Positions 34,536-45,314 of a DNA stretch of 64,000 bases are shown one piece after another. Each line of letters starts with the position of its first letter. The stretch's first letter is position 1. The DNA lies in NCBI GenBank assembly GCA_001792895.1, contig MARA01000001.1:3720001-3784000 (forward strand). The letters run 5' to 3'. This DNA comes from Lentinus brumalis (Eukaryota > Basidiomycota > Agaricomycetes > Polyporales > Polyporaceae). A model generated the notes under the pieces. The model worked only from the letters and a program-made list of their open reading frames with translations, did no database searches and was not told where the DNA came from. The translations under genes were made by a program, and so were the position numbers.

Positions 34536-34970
34536 ATGTTCTCCCGCGTCGCTGCTGTTGCCTCTCTCGTCGCTCTCCCCATCCTTGCGGTCGCCGCTGA
34601 TGGCAGCTGCAGCACCGGACCCGTTCAGTGCTGCAACAGCCTCGAGAGCGTACGTATCCCCTGTCCCTCTTAGTTGGGTGGTTTTCGGGGTGCTGACTCC
34701 GAATTACCGCACAGGCAAACTCTGCAGCTGGATCGGCCCTCCTTACCCTCTTCGGCATCGTCGTCGAGGACGTGACCGCCCAGCTTGGTCTTGACTGCTC
34801 CCCGATCTCCGTCATCGGTGCCGGTGCTGGCAACGCGTGCTCCGCGAACGCCGTGTGCTGCCAGAACAACAACGTCGTGAGTACAGCGCGATGTCGTGTG
34901 TTGTCTCGATACTCACGTCGCATCCTAGGGTGGCCTCATCTCCATTGGCTGCCTTCCCGTTGAGCTCTGA
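34536..34970 (+). CDS. Class I hydrophobin HYD14, minimal form
   Basis: Exons 34536-34649, 34715-34876 and 34929-34970 give 105 residues, the shortest in the array. The signal peptide is MFSRVAAVASLVALPILAVA, and the first Cys follows only four residues later (ADGSC), so there is no linker. The core is [35 protein letters not shown] and ISIGCLPVEL. Exon 2 begins ANSAAGSALLTLFG. Phase-0 introns have GTACGT and GTGAGT donors. It is most like HYD10 in leader and promoter. The comparison with HYD2 (293 residues) shows how variable exon 1 is around a constant core. Confidence 0.94.
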
Positions 34971-35356
34971 GTGGCTTCACACGCGGTTCCGAGTCCCGTA
35001 GAACGAGTGGATGATACTGTACCAGCTGCATAATGTCATTTTTGTTTCCGCATCCCTAACTGCCTTGACGTGATCGTGTTGGAGGTTGCCTTGTCTAGTG
35101 TGCTTCAGCTTGCACGACTGGTGCTCGGGTCTGAGAGTGGTCTTCCTCGGACTGATGCAAGGTTGCTGCTCCGCCTGACTTCGACTGGTCGCAGGAAGCC
35201 CTCAGTCAATGGTAGTGGGGTGGGTTTGGGTAACATGTTTGAGATCGTGACGTAGCTTGAGGGTCGCTCGACGCTAGCCTAGATTTGCTGGCAAGAAAGA
35301 TTCGACATTCATTGAGAAGGACCATATCATACAGGCTACCATACATCGCCCAGGAC
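34971..35356. other. Intergenic between convergent HYD14 and GH12
   Basis: 386 bp; the 3' flanks of both genes. Nothing else seen. Confidence 0.4.
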
Positions 35357-36315
35357 TCAGTTGATCGCAAGGCTGTATGCAGACCTGCGAAGAAATATCC
35401 ATCAGTTCCAACATCCACCAGTCCGGGAGAGGGCACTCACGTCGTCAGCGTAGCGGAGCCAGACGTCGGCTCCGTGCCCGCCTGCGCGGTAACAAGGTAC
35501 TGCGAAGTGGACACACCCTCGTGCTGGGTCAAGTACTGAATGATTACGGTCGTCAGAGTCAGAGATACGCTCAAGTCCAGCAGAGCGACGCCCACAACTC
35601 ACCGTGAAGAACGGCTTGAGGTCCCCGCTGAAGCTCGTGATTGTCCCGCTCGTGGGCAAGAACGAAAAGACATTGTTCGCGCCGTTCGAGCCACTGTAGA
35701 GGTTCCAAGTATGGCCCGCGAGCGAGATGCTCGACGCGACGGGGACTGGCTTCCCGTCCGAGCCGTACTGCGACGAGATCGGGCCGGCGTTGAAGTTCGC
35801 GAGCCAGATCATGATCTCGTTAACGTTCGATCCCCCGGCAGTGTTCGAGGTGAAGAGGTCGTACGCGACGTCCGCGACGACGGTGCCCGAGGTTGACTGG
35901 GACCACTGCCACGTCGTCTGCGCGAGACGTCGAGTCAGCTCCGCACGGGCAAATGCAAGGACTGAGAGGGCCCGGGACGCACCGGCATGCTGCTGATCGC
36001 GCTCAGCTGTTTGTTGATGCCCTGGTTGAGCTGGATGTTCGTGAAGCTCTTCACGCCGGACCCGCCTGTCCACGTCCAGTTCGTCTTCCAGGAAATGGTA
36101 CTCCCGCTCAGGCTAATGAGGTTCGCGCACTGCGAGCCGCTCGTGGCGCCGTCCTTCCCCCACTGGTCGAGCAGGAGCGAGTACTGGCTCGCGGTCACGA
36201 CGTCCCACTGGCCGCAGTGTGTGGACGTGTCGATACTAGCCTCGAGCTCCGCCGGGGCCGCCCAAACGAGGCAAGGCGCAGCGAACAGGACGAAGGCGAG
36301 TGCTTTGGCGAACAT
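35357..36315 (-). CDS. Glycoside hydrolase family 12 endoglucanase/xyloglucanase
   Basis: Secreted GH12 enzyme acting on beta-1,4-glucan or xyloglucan in plant cell walls. Exons are 35983-36315, 35603-35917, 35441-35535 and a 28-nt last exon 35357-35384; they sum to 771 nt, or 256 residues. The signal peptide is MFAKALAFVLFAAPCLVWA. GH12 features visible include CGQWD near residue 34, NLISLSGSTISWKTNWTW, the catalytic nucleophile region NEIMIWLANF, HTWNLYSGSN, and the C-terminal strand QYLVTAQAGTEPTSGSATL, which carries the expected acid/base Glu. The final micro-exon adds SAYSLAIN, completing the last beta-strand; reading through the donor instead would stop at TGA after TLTT. A TATA element lies at ~36402-36408 (minus). 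Confidence 0.92.
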
Positions 36316-38574
36316 GACAGGTGTTCGAGCGAGGTTTGACGGGTCGCGAGCTTATGGGTCGATCCCGGAGGACGATGGCAATCAGCGGACGACCGGTTGT
36401 CTTATATACCGGAGCAGAGAAACCCATAATCCTGCGTGAATCGAAGTGCCTAGACATAATTGTCAACCGCGCATATAGTCATTGCATTTCCTTGAACGTA
36501 CTCACGGATCAACGTCCGCTTGTTCTTCGCGCTTCCTTGAGCTACCGACACATGGGTCTGCGAGAGCATGACCATCCTTGCGGGCAATGGGAGGTGCACA
36601 AGGTCGCGAACCGCGATCTTCGGAGTTTTTAGAACTCGGGAAGAAGAGGTTCTCGCAAGTGTGCGAGCGCGATCACCGCATATGACAGTGACCGACGGGA
36701 CCGAGCCTGCCCAGCACAAGCTATGACATCAGGCGGAGGTGACTGTATCCAACGATGGTACTAGCGGGTGGTCAGCATGTGCTGCACGGAAGATCTTACT
36801 AGTACTTAATACCACGGCTCACCTTGGTGTTACGGCCCGGCCGGCACGCTCACAAGATAGGCCGCAAACGCGATCTCGTTGGACGGTCAAGTGGCGGCTC
36901 TGTAGGTGTACGTGGTGTGCGCAGACTCGAGCGTGGCAGGGAGAGGGTTGAATGCGCATATTCCCCGGATGTTCTCGCTCGGTCACGAGAGAAGGTCTGG
37001 ACGGACGGAGGGCGCGGTGCATCACCTGCTCTGCGCCCAGAACAAGCGGACATCGTATTGCTCCTAAGGTCGTCAGGACGATGTCAACTGAGAATACACG
37101 CCGCAGGTTCGACGGACTTACCAGGTGTACTGCAGTCACTTGGGTGGTGGGTTCTTAGAAACCCCGCCCATCATGAAATCCCCTGGCTCCCAGGACGCGA
37201 CGCGAAGTTGACCAACAGCTACAGGCCACCACATTGCTCGCACTGCCAGCCAGATCTCCAGGTACGTAGTGCGCCTGCTCACGTTCTGGAGAGCCAAGAC
37301 CTGGGAGACCAAGGCCTCTCAGTGATGAGGTGGTCATCGACATCGTGGAGGACTCACCTGGACTCGCATGTGTACATCCATACCGGCGAAGGACGCCGTC
37401 CTCCCTGCGAAACTGGAGAGCTGCGGCTGCGGGTCCATCTAAACGCCCGTCTCCTCGTTCTCCACCACCTCTTGTCCTTAAGCTGTCCTAATCGCATCTT
37501 CTATCTCCACTTCGCACCGCATCCTCTTGCAATGGGTTAAGCCTCGACTGTAATCGCATTCAGTATTCAGCTCTTCGACGTATCGATGAAGAACTGCGAT
37601 CATACCTGCATGTCCTTGCTAGGCGGTACAACTTGACAGTCAACGGAACACGATGCTCGCACGCGGCTGCGGCCAAGCCCTCGTTCCAAGGGCACGTCTC
37701 GAACTGGTGGGTATAGCAAAGCCTTGTATGTAAGAGATGAGCACCTCAATTGCGTGTGCAGCTAGAAGTCGCTGAAGCCTGACCGGGCTCACACAGGGGA
37801 AGGTGGAAGACAGCCTCCGAGAGAGCCGGAGCGAGACGGGTAGCCGGAGGCCCTCGTCGTCAGGCGAATGGCCGCTCCTCACCGTGAGCGGCGCAGTGCG
37901 ATAGTGCGATCCACTCATGTCGTAATGGGACATTGAATGCGCCCTTTGCCGCGATATACCTTGAAACAACGCGCACGGTACCCAGTGCTAGCTGGCACCT
38001 GGGCAAGCACTGCGTCCGCGAGCAGAGGATCCCCGGTTGAAATCGCGGGTCGCGGGAGGGAATTACGTTACGAAGATGCAATGAAATTGAGTCTGCAGGT
38101 ACGCCGTTCATGTCGGATTCGAGGTGCGATTATGATCTCGAGTGATGTGCACAGGAGTCCAGCGTTGGCATGCTCGCAGCTCTGAACCTCGCGTTTGTGG
38201 GTGTACGAGAAGACATGTAGCCCATCGGCCGCTGGCTGAGATGAACAGCGAAGAAGGTGTCGAGGGCGGTGGTGGGCGGTGTGGCCGGAAGGGGCAAGTC
38301 CCGAGCGTCTGCGCACAACGCCTGTGCTGTGGCCGCACAGCCCGGCGGACCCGCCCTCGCCTTGCCACTGCCATCACGCCTCTGCGATCTTGTCGCTCTT
38401 ATAAAACATGTCCGCGGTTCCTGGCTGGCCTCTCATCCCTTTCCCTCTTTCCCTCTTCTCCCCGTCGCACAGGGTTCGCGTTTCTGTTTCGTTCTCCTCT
38501 GTGTGACGACCTTTTTTGTTTCTCGCTCGCGACCCTAAAAGCCGCTGTACACGAGCCTCAAGCCACAAGTCACG
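36316..38574. other. 2.3-kb intergenic stretch
   Basis: GH12 promoter at the left and promoter of the four-TM gene at the right (TATAAAA at 38400-38406). A plus frame at 36824-37540 has no recognisable domain and is considered spurious. Confidence 0.4.
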
Positions 38575-39550
38575 ATGTCCAAGCACTTCTGCTGCTGCAT
38601 TCCCGTCCGCTTTGCGGTTTTCTTCTTCTCTCTGCTGTCGTTCCTCGCAGCAGGCGCGTCAGCTGCTTTTGGCTGGTTCATTGTCTACCGTGAGTTCGCA
38701 ACAGCACTGTTTACTCGTGGAGCAGTCGTTCATACGTACCTTCCTGCAGTAATCAACACGAATCAACTCGAGAAGGCCGAGACGAACCTCAATGACGCGC
38801 AGAAGAAGACGTTTGAGGACTTCGTACACAAGTACAAGGCTGGCTTCATCATCGCCGCCCTCATCTTCACGCTCATCGCTCTGATGTCCTTCTTTGGGTG
38901 AGTTCCTCGTCCTTGATCACCTCGCCCTTACGTTGAATAGTGTGCTAACGAGTCCGTATGGATTAGCTTCATCGGCTCCATCATTCGCAACCGCCGCATG
39001 GTGAAGGCGTACTCGTACATGACCATCCTCATCTTCGTCCTCGGCTCAGCTGCCACCGGCTTCTCGCTCTACCTCACTTGGAGCGAGCGCTCGTTCTGCA
39101 CGACCATCGACGGCACGAAGACCTGCCTCGAGTCCAACCTCTCCACCGGGTCCAAGATTGGCTTCACCATCGGCTCCATCCTCCAGTGGCTGATTGACCT
39201 CTGTGAGTATTCACACCATTCCCGCGTCTCCCCCGTCCGGCTGTTCGCAATTCGCAATTCAACGCGCCTGCGCCGGTTCGCCCCTATGGCCCTGCCATCT
39301 TACAATCTTCCTCCGAGCGCGTTGATGGGCGGTGATGCTGACCACACGCTTCTTCCCTCCCATTCTAGACATCGTCGTTGCCATCCGCCGGTACTATGAG
39401 CAGCTCGAGGAGGAGCGCGAGTACCGCCACGACTTCCGTCTCAAGCCCACCGCGGGCGGCACGTACGAGGCCAAGGAGGGCCTCATGACCCAGGGCCACT
39501 ACCCGTACAGCGACAACACGAACGCGTTCGGCTCGAACCAGCACGCGTAA
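38575..39550 (+). CDS. Four-transmembrane membrane protein, unknown function
   Basis: Predicted exons 38575-38689, 38750-38897, 38967-39202 and 39369-39550 sum to 681 nt, or 226 residues. Four hydrophobic segments: residues ~10-38 (after a CCC motif), ~65-95 (FIIAALIFTLIALMSFFG), ~103-125 (TILIFVLGSAATGFSLYL), and ~150-175 (IGFTIGSILQWLIDLYIVVAI). A loop between TM3 and TM4 holds two cysteines (SFCTTIDGTKTCL), and a charged tail (RRYYEQLEEEREYRHD) is probably cytosolic. The topology resembles fungal tetraspan proteins without a clear family. The first intron (60 bp, GTGAGT...CTGCAG) is a multiple of three and free of stops, so retention would insert 20 residues after TM1. A CG run follows the stop. 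Confidence 0.8.
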
Positions 39551-40709
39551 AGAGTCATCTCCTCTGCACGAGCGACGATCAGCAACGGGACTCCGGGTGT
39601 ACGATAGTAGTGCGCGCGCGCGCGTCGCGCTAATGCTTTGGGCGGGAGATGCAGAGGCACCGTGGGCCGTGTAGGCCGGGCGGGCGGTGTGCGTGCTTCT
39701 CCGTGTTGTTTTGCTTTTATCTTTCACCCTATCTATCACACTGTATCCCTGAACGGACTTTAGCTTTGCGTTTTCTAAACATGCTCAACCCATTACAACA
39801 CCCATTTCCTCTTTTTGTGTGCGCGCGAACTCCATCAACTCCCAGGATCCTCGGTCAAGGGCACATAGCCATGTCAGAGCGCATCGCGCAGGCCGGAACT
39901 TAAGGTGAGCTGGTCCATCGCTGGATCTTCTTCCGCCGCTCAGTGTCATATAACACCGCAGGTGCGGCGCGTATCACCTCAGAGGACAGAGTCTGTTCCG
40001 AACCAGCAAATCATGTAACACAAAACATCCGCCGCCAAGTCTAGTCTTCAAGCTTCGACCATCAGGCGTCAGGATGAGTCGCCTACACTAGCAATACTCC
40101 CAGATTGTACTGGGACTGGTTTCTCGATCAGCTCAGCCAGCGCGCAACCAAGTCCCCGCTGCTGGTTATGCGATCCCTTCCCTTCCCTGAAACGCAGGCC
40201 GGTCTCCAAAATCTGCGGACGCTCGCTATACTTACCAGCACGCCTGCTGCAGCTGCGGCACAAAGATACATATGTTCTCGCTTGGACGCTCAAGACTGCA
40301 GCCCTACCACGACGAGCCCGCGGAAGCTGCTGATCAGGTCTCCGACACCCCCTGGCTTGCGCCGCAGATCAAACACCTTCATGCGGCGCGGCCCACGAAC
40401 AGGGCAGGGTCCGTGGCATGCGCGGAAATAGGTATGCAACTGCATGATTCTGTCAGTATTGAACGCTGAACGCTGAACGTTGATGTCTGATATCCTTTCG
40501 TAGCTTATGTCCGTATGCATCGAGAGCTCTCGAACGCCATTGCGTGTGGTATGGGCGTGCACGTGCAAATGCAGTTCGAAAAGGTCTACTTCTGCGCATG
40601 GCATGTGTGCAGCTTCTCGAGCTGTACATGCTTCGCTCGAACATGCGCGTCTGTGGACGACCTCACCTACCGCAGCCCACTACCTTCCACTCTCCGTTCC
40701 CCCTCCCAT
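39551..40709. other. Intergenic 4TM - RBR
   Basis: 3' flank with an alternating CG tract at 39611-39624, then unassigned sequence. Upstream exons of the RBR gene might lie at 40270-40700, but none could be fixed. Confidence 0.4.
39611..39624. repeat. Alternating CG microsatellite
   Basis: tgcgcgcgcgcgcg, 61-74 bp downstream of the stop of the four-TM gene. Confidence 0.85.
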
Positions 40710-42726
40710 ATGTCTCACAGGCGTACCCCCGGTCCAGATAGGACTCAGTCCGACCTTCACCTGGAAATTGCGCGGCTTAGCGTGAGCGACATAGAGCAAC
40801 TGGGCAACGGCCGATTCGAAGGTAACGGCGCACAAGATGCAGACGCGCAATATGCCTTTCGTCTTGCCCTCGAAGAAGCACGCGCACAGGAGGGCTTGAT
40901 ACGAGACAGGACACTTGCGCTGCGTATGCAGGTGGACGAAGACCGGTGAGTAGTCCATAGCACTATTGTCATGACCGACTCCTCCTGAATCGTAACCCAG
41001 GCCTCGCGCACAAATTGCGCAGTTGAATGCGATTCCTGGGCCATCGGTCGCGCGTCCTGCGTTGACTCCGACTCAAGGACCTGCCGCAGCAAGAAATGCA
41101 GCTACATTTGCTCGCCCACCCAATCCTGGTCTTGCACATCCCCCTGGCAGGCACGTGTTTGGTATCGGGAGGACGGCGGACGCACCGAGCTGACCGCATG
41201 TTCAGAACTGCTGCGCCCTTAAATCCTCCTCCGACTGGAGGTGGATGGGGCTTCTTAACGTCGGTGTGGGATTGGTGGTTTGGCCCTTCAGTGCCAGCGG
41301 CGACTATATCTATTCCGCCTCCACCACCTACCCGCCGGCCGATTGCTGCCCAACAAAACCGGTATGGACTTGTTCGAGACTGTGCTTGACCCGTTCTGGC
41401 GCTGACCATCTTTCGCACACTGGCAGCCTTACGGGCCACAACTGCGTCAGTTGTATGGACCCTATCCGGGGCGTCGAAGTTGGCACACCCTGCGGACATC
41501 ACTACGACAAGACCTGCATTCTTGGGCTCTTCGAGGCCGCGATCAAGGACGAATCCCTCTTCCCCCCACGCTGCTGTCGGCTACCAATTCCCCTTCGCTC
41601 GGTTTCGTCGTACATGAGCGCCGATTCCGTGCTGAAGTTCAAGGACAAGACGGTGGAGTTCGGTACGCGCAAACGTGTCTACTGCGCCCGACCGTCTTGC
41701 AGCCGCTTCCTTGGGAAGCAGTACGAGGGAGAATTGGCACACGTCCGCGCACCGCGACTGGAATGCCCCGCCCCAGGCTGCGGGATGGTCACTTGCTCCT
41801 CATGCAAGAGCGAGGCAAAGCGGGGCCTGAGGCATCGCTGCCAGGCCGACGAGGCCGATGCGCCCATCCTTGCCTTGGGACAGCAGTCCGGCTGGGCCCG
41901 CTGTCCAGGCTGCGAGACGATGATCGAGCTCAACATGGGCTGCTACCATATGACCTGCCGATGCCGCACCGAGTTCTGTTATCTGTGTCGGGCGCGCTGG
42001 AAGACATGTCCGTGTCCTCAGTGGGACGAGCAGAGGCTGCTTGTTGCGGCGCAGGGGCGGGCGGATGCGCAGATCCGCTTCGGTGCGGCGCAGCCTCAGG
42101 TTCGTGTTCATCGGGAACCAGCTGCGCCTGCAGCTCCTCGGGCTCCTGTTCCTGTCCGTGCCCCGCCTCTGCCTGCGGCTCCGGCTCGTGTCGCACCTGT
42201 ACCTGCGGCTCCTCAGGCTCTCGCACGACGTGACTTGATGACGGCGGAGCTCCCGGGAGTGCATCCTCCTGCTCGTGCATCCCAGGCTGCTACGCGTGTT
42301 TCAGACGCTGCCGGAACCATCGCGCGCACTCACACCATCCGTCTCCGGCAAGCACCTGCTGTTAGCGCAAGTTCATCCGCCACAGGATCAACGCTTGCGT
42401 CTCGTACCCGCCCAGCTGCCGTGCCCAGCGCCTCCTCCTCCTCATCCAAATGGCGCAGCTCTGTCGTCCGCCCCTCTGGGTCGTCACGCACCACTGCCGC
42501 TACCCGCGAGCAGACAGCAGTGGAACGTTCGAAGAAGCGCGAGAGACAGGATCTCGTGCAGCAGTGGGTGGAGCGTCTCCGCGTAAATCACGACTGCAAC
42601 CACGACGCGTGGAAATACCGCAGGGGCGAGGGGAGTTGTGAGGTTTGTCATGATCATTTGCGGCTCTATCTCTTCGTAAGTGACGACGATATCCGCTATG
42701 ATCATGTTGAATTGACGCGTTTCTAG
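40710..42726 (+). CDS. RBR-type (RING-IBR-RING) E3 ubiquitin ligase
   Basis: Proposed exons 40710-40945, 41001-41150, 41206-41361 and 41427-42726 sum to 1842 nt, or 613 residues. Order: an N-terminal helical stretch (FRLALEEARAQEG), a Pro-rich linker, then RING1 starting HNCVSCMD with CGHHYDKTC at about residues 185-230. The IBR has YCARPSC and CPAPGCGMVTCSSC, and ends RHRC. RING2 is WARCPGCETMIELNMGCYHM, with the predicted catalytic Cys in GCYHM, then CRTEFCYLC and CPC. A long Ala/Pro/Arg-rich region and a C-terminal Cys/His motif (CNHDAWKY...CEVCHDHL) follow. RBR ligases receive ubiquitin on the RING2 Cys. The second intron uses a GC donor (AG|GCACGT) with a GCTGAC branch site; it is the only choice found that joins both coding frames. 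The start codon is uncertain. Confidence 0.82.
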
Positions 42727-43108
42727 CGCTGCAATGGTTGCGAGCTGATGGCATGCCGGAGGTGTAGATGGAACAGGCTCTGAGGTTGTCGGGCGTTGGT
42801 GAAGCATTGTTCTGAGGCTCACCGTCCTGTTGCCGAAGGCTATATTAGAATGCCCTGTACTATACCTGCACATTCATCTTGCTGTCTTGTTGTATTGTCT
42901 GTCCGATCCTCCTGATATCACACTGAAACTTATAGCTCGCGCTGAGAGACCACCCTTGTCATGGCTAGTTGAGGCTTTGTGGCCGAAGAGGAAGCAGGTC
43001 CGCAGGACGCGCGACACGTGCGGCGTCTCGAAACAAGTCACATGGTCGCGTGTCACCTAGTTACTAAGTTACGTAAGCTACTTAAGTACTGTTTTGACTC
43101 TCCAAAGT
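42727..43108. other. Intergenic, convergent 3' ends
   Basis: 382 bp between the RBR stop and the F-box stop; no further feature seen. Confidence 0.4.
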
Positions 43109-44833
43109 TCAGACGACTCGCGTATTGATGAACTCGACGTTGACTGTCTCGACCAGCGAAGCCAGCGCACGCAACTTAGTCTCTCTCATATTGTTCAGCT
43201 TCCTCCTCTTTGTCCCTTTGGCGGACTTGAGCACGACATGCAGCTCCTGAAGCTTCCCCGCTCCCTTGGCTTTCCTCGAACGCAGACAAGTCTCCAGATC
43301 CTGCGCTAGCTCGCCGTACCAGCAGGCCTGATGCACGCATAACCAACGTAGCTGCGGCATAGGCGCAGTGTCGCTTTCGCCGAGACGCGCACCCTCGCTG
43401 CCCCAGGCCAAGGGTCCCGCAAGCGCATACACGAAGTCGCGCATGTTGTCCCTCGTCGCATACCCGCAGCATTCCAGCGCGAGCACGGAGAGCCCACGAA
43501 AGCTGCTGAACAGGTGCCCGAAGCCCACCTGGCTCGCGCCGTAGAACAGCTCCAGGCGACGCAATGGCGCCGCGACGAAGAGCTCTGCGAACTCGCGCAC
43601 CGCTGCGTCCTCCTCGCCCACGCTGTCGTCAGCGGAGCACCTGCAGGGATCCACGAGGATCATACTCAGGCCTCCTGTGTCCTTGTCACACGCGGTCTTG
43701 CCGTCGCCCGGGTGCATATGGAGGAGCTCGCTGTCCAATCTCGAGCACTCGGCGCACGGACAGGGCATCGACACAGCGAACTCCCATGCGCCCTTCAGGA
43801 TCGCCTGGTTGGCCGCGCGCAGAATCGGGAGGCACGCGGGGTTGTTGGGGATGTGGTCCAAAAACGACTTGCGCTCCCGGAGTCGGACCGGTGCGAAGAC
43901 CGTTATTGCCGTGCTCTCCGCCAGGCGCAAGTGCGAGAGGAGGTAGGAGCACCGCGTCGTCTTCACAGCTGAGTTTGCATTCCCGTGGTCGGATGGGCAG
44001 AGGAGCGACAGCAAGCGCAGGTTTGGCAGCGCGACGACGCGGTCTACGTTGTCGCGGTCGATGCGAAAGGGAAAAGAGCTCCATAACTTCAACTTCTCGA
44101 GGGTGGGACACGCCTCGAGCGCGTCCAGGAACTCCTCGAATGTAAGCTGGCTCGCGAACGACCCCGGGTGCGATTCCACGAGCTCGAGGACCCGGAGCCC
44201 CCGCAGGAGTGACGCCGTCGGGGGAAGGTACAGCCCGCTCAGGTGGAGCGTGCGGAGAGACGGGAATATGTTCTCGCTCGTGCGGTCCAGCAGGAACACG
44301 TCGTAGAGACATTTGCCCGCTAATGGCGCGCCCGGCCTGCATGCGTCCAAGTACAGCTCCTCCAACGCGGGCATGCCAACCATGAACAGGGATCCCAGGG
44401 CGTGCAGGGAGTTGGCCGCGGCGTCATCCGTCACTATAAGCGACCGGATGCGCTCGGTATGCTTGAGGAGGAGGGCGGCCGCTTGGAATAGCGTCGTGTG
44501 GTTGTACAGGCGGATGTCGAGGGGGGCGCTGCCAGAACGTACGAGGCAGAGTTGCAGCCATTCGACGCACCCTTCGACGTCGATGGCGCGCCAGAGAACG
44601 GGGAATCCGCAGGCGAGCTTGCGCCAGTAGCGGCATACGAGGTTCACGACGAGCCACTCCCTCGGGACACGCTCGTGGTCCCAACGTACGAGGACGTTCC
44701 CAGGTGTCGCAGCTGAAAGAACTTGAAAGATCATCAACATCACCTCGGGCGGAAGGGTGTCAATCCCTCTGGCAGTGGCCGCGTCGGGTGGTTCTGGGAT
44801 ATCGGCATCGGCGTCGATGTACTTCTCGAACAT
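43109..44833 (-). CDS. F-box protein 1
   Basis: Single-exon frame of 574 residues. The F-box lies at about residues 24-85 (IDTLPPEVMLMIFQVLSAA, then NLVCRYWRKLACGFPVLWRAIDV), the motif that binds Skp1 in SCF ubiquitin ligases. The rest is Leu-rich with irregular LRR-like spacing (for example LRTLHLSGLYLPP, ALPNLRLLSLLC, LRWLCVHQACW), typical of the large expanded F-box/LRR-like families of Agaricomycetes. The C-terminus is basic (KGTKRRKLNN). The start ATG is at 44831-44833. The target is unknown. A paralogue follows at 45315-46856. Confidence 0.85.
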   Translation of the reverse strand: MFEKYIDADADIPEPPDAATARGIDTLPPEVMLMIFQVLSAATPGNVLVRWDHERVPREWLVVNLVCRYWRKLACGFPVLWRAIDVEGCVEWLQLCLVRSGSAPLDIRLYNHTTLFQAAALLLKHTERIRSLIVTDDAAANSLHALGSLFMVGMPALEELYLDACRPGAPLAGKCLYDVFLLDRTSENIFPSLRTLHLSGLYLPPTASLLRGLRVLELVESHPGSFASQLTFEEFLDALEACPTLEKLKLWSSFPFRIDRDNVDRVVALPNLRLLSLLCPSDHGNANSAVKTTRCSYLLSHLRLAESTAITVFAPVRLRERKSFLDHIPNNPACLPILRAANQAILKGAWEFAVSMPCPCAECSRLDSELLHMHPGDGKTACDKDTGGLSMILVDPCRCSADDSVGEEDAAVREFAELFVAAPLRRLELFYGASQVGFGHLFSSFRGLSVLALECCGYATRDNMRDFVYALAGPLAWGSEGARLGESDTAPMPQLRWLCVHQACWYGELAQDLETCLRSRKAKGAGKLQELHVVLKSAKGTKRRKLNNMRETKLRALASLVETVNVEFINTRVV

Positions 44834-45314
44834 GGCTGCGAAGGTCTCCTCTGGATTGGAGGTTGAGTATGGTGAGTCTGTGTCCGGTCGACGAGACGCG
44901 TTGCAAGCTCACCTTCGTCGAGAGATTCTTGCACTGTCACAGGGAAGGGAGGCAACACATGTGCTGACATCGTGGCGTAGGTCCGGCGAATGGCTCGAGT
45001 TGTGAGTCCTGTCTCTGCCCGTCGCATTGGCTTATATCCATTTCGAACAAAGCGAAAGTGCTTTGCACGGACCTTGTTGAAGCGCTCCTCGCGGAAGGAT
45101 CCTTTCACTTGTCCAGCGTGAAGCGACGCCTTTGCGCTTAGTGGTTGAAAGCCTGAATTAGGTGTTACTGGGCATTCGGAATTGACAGGTACGCTGCCCA
45201 GACTGGCGCGCACTTCTAAGCTTCACTCATCATCACGATGAGATCGAGATATACGCCGCTTCAATGATACAAGGTACATCCATGATTCGTACGGCAGGGC
45301 TCATTGTCTCTAGG
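44834..45314. other. Intergenic between two F-box genes
   Basis: 481 bp; F-box 1 promoter region and F-box 2 3' flank; nothing else recognised. Confidence 0.4.

Noticed and set aside
36824..37540. 238-codon plus-strand frame
   Set aside because: Composition (Arg, Ser, His, Leu) is erratic, there is no signal, domain or homologue that I recognise, and overlapping frames are equally open.
41451..42233. 260-codon plus frame inside the RBR gene
   Set aside because: Out-of-frame shadow of the RING-IBR-RING exon, lacking its Cys/His pattern.
43564..44342. Long frames on both strands inside F-box 1
   Set aside because: Shadows of the GC-rich F-box coding sequence with no domain.
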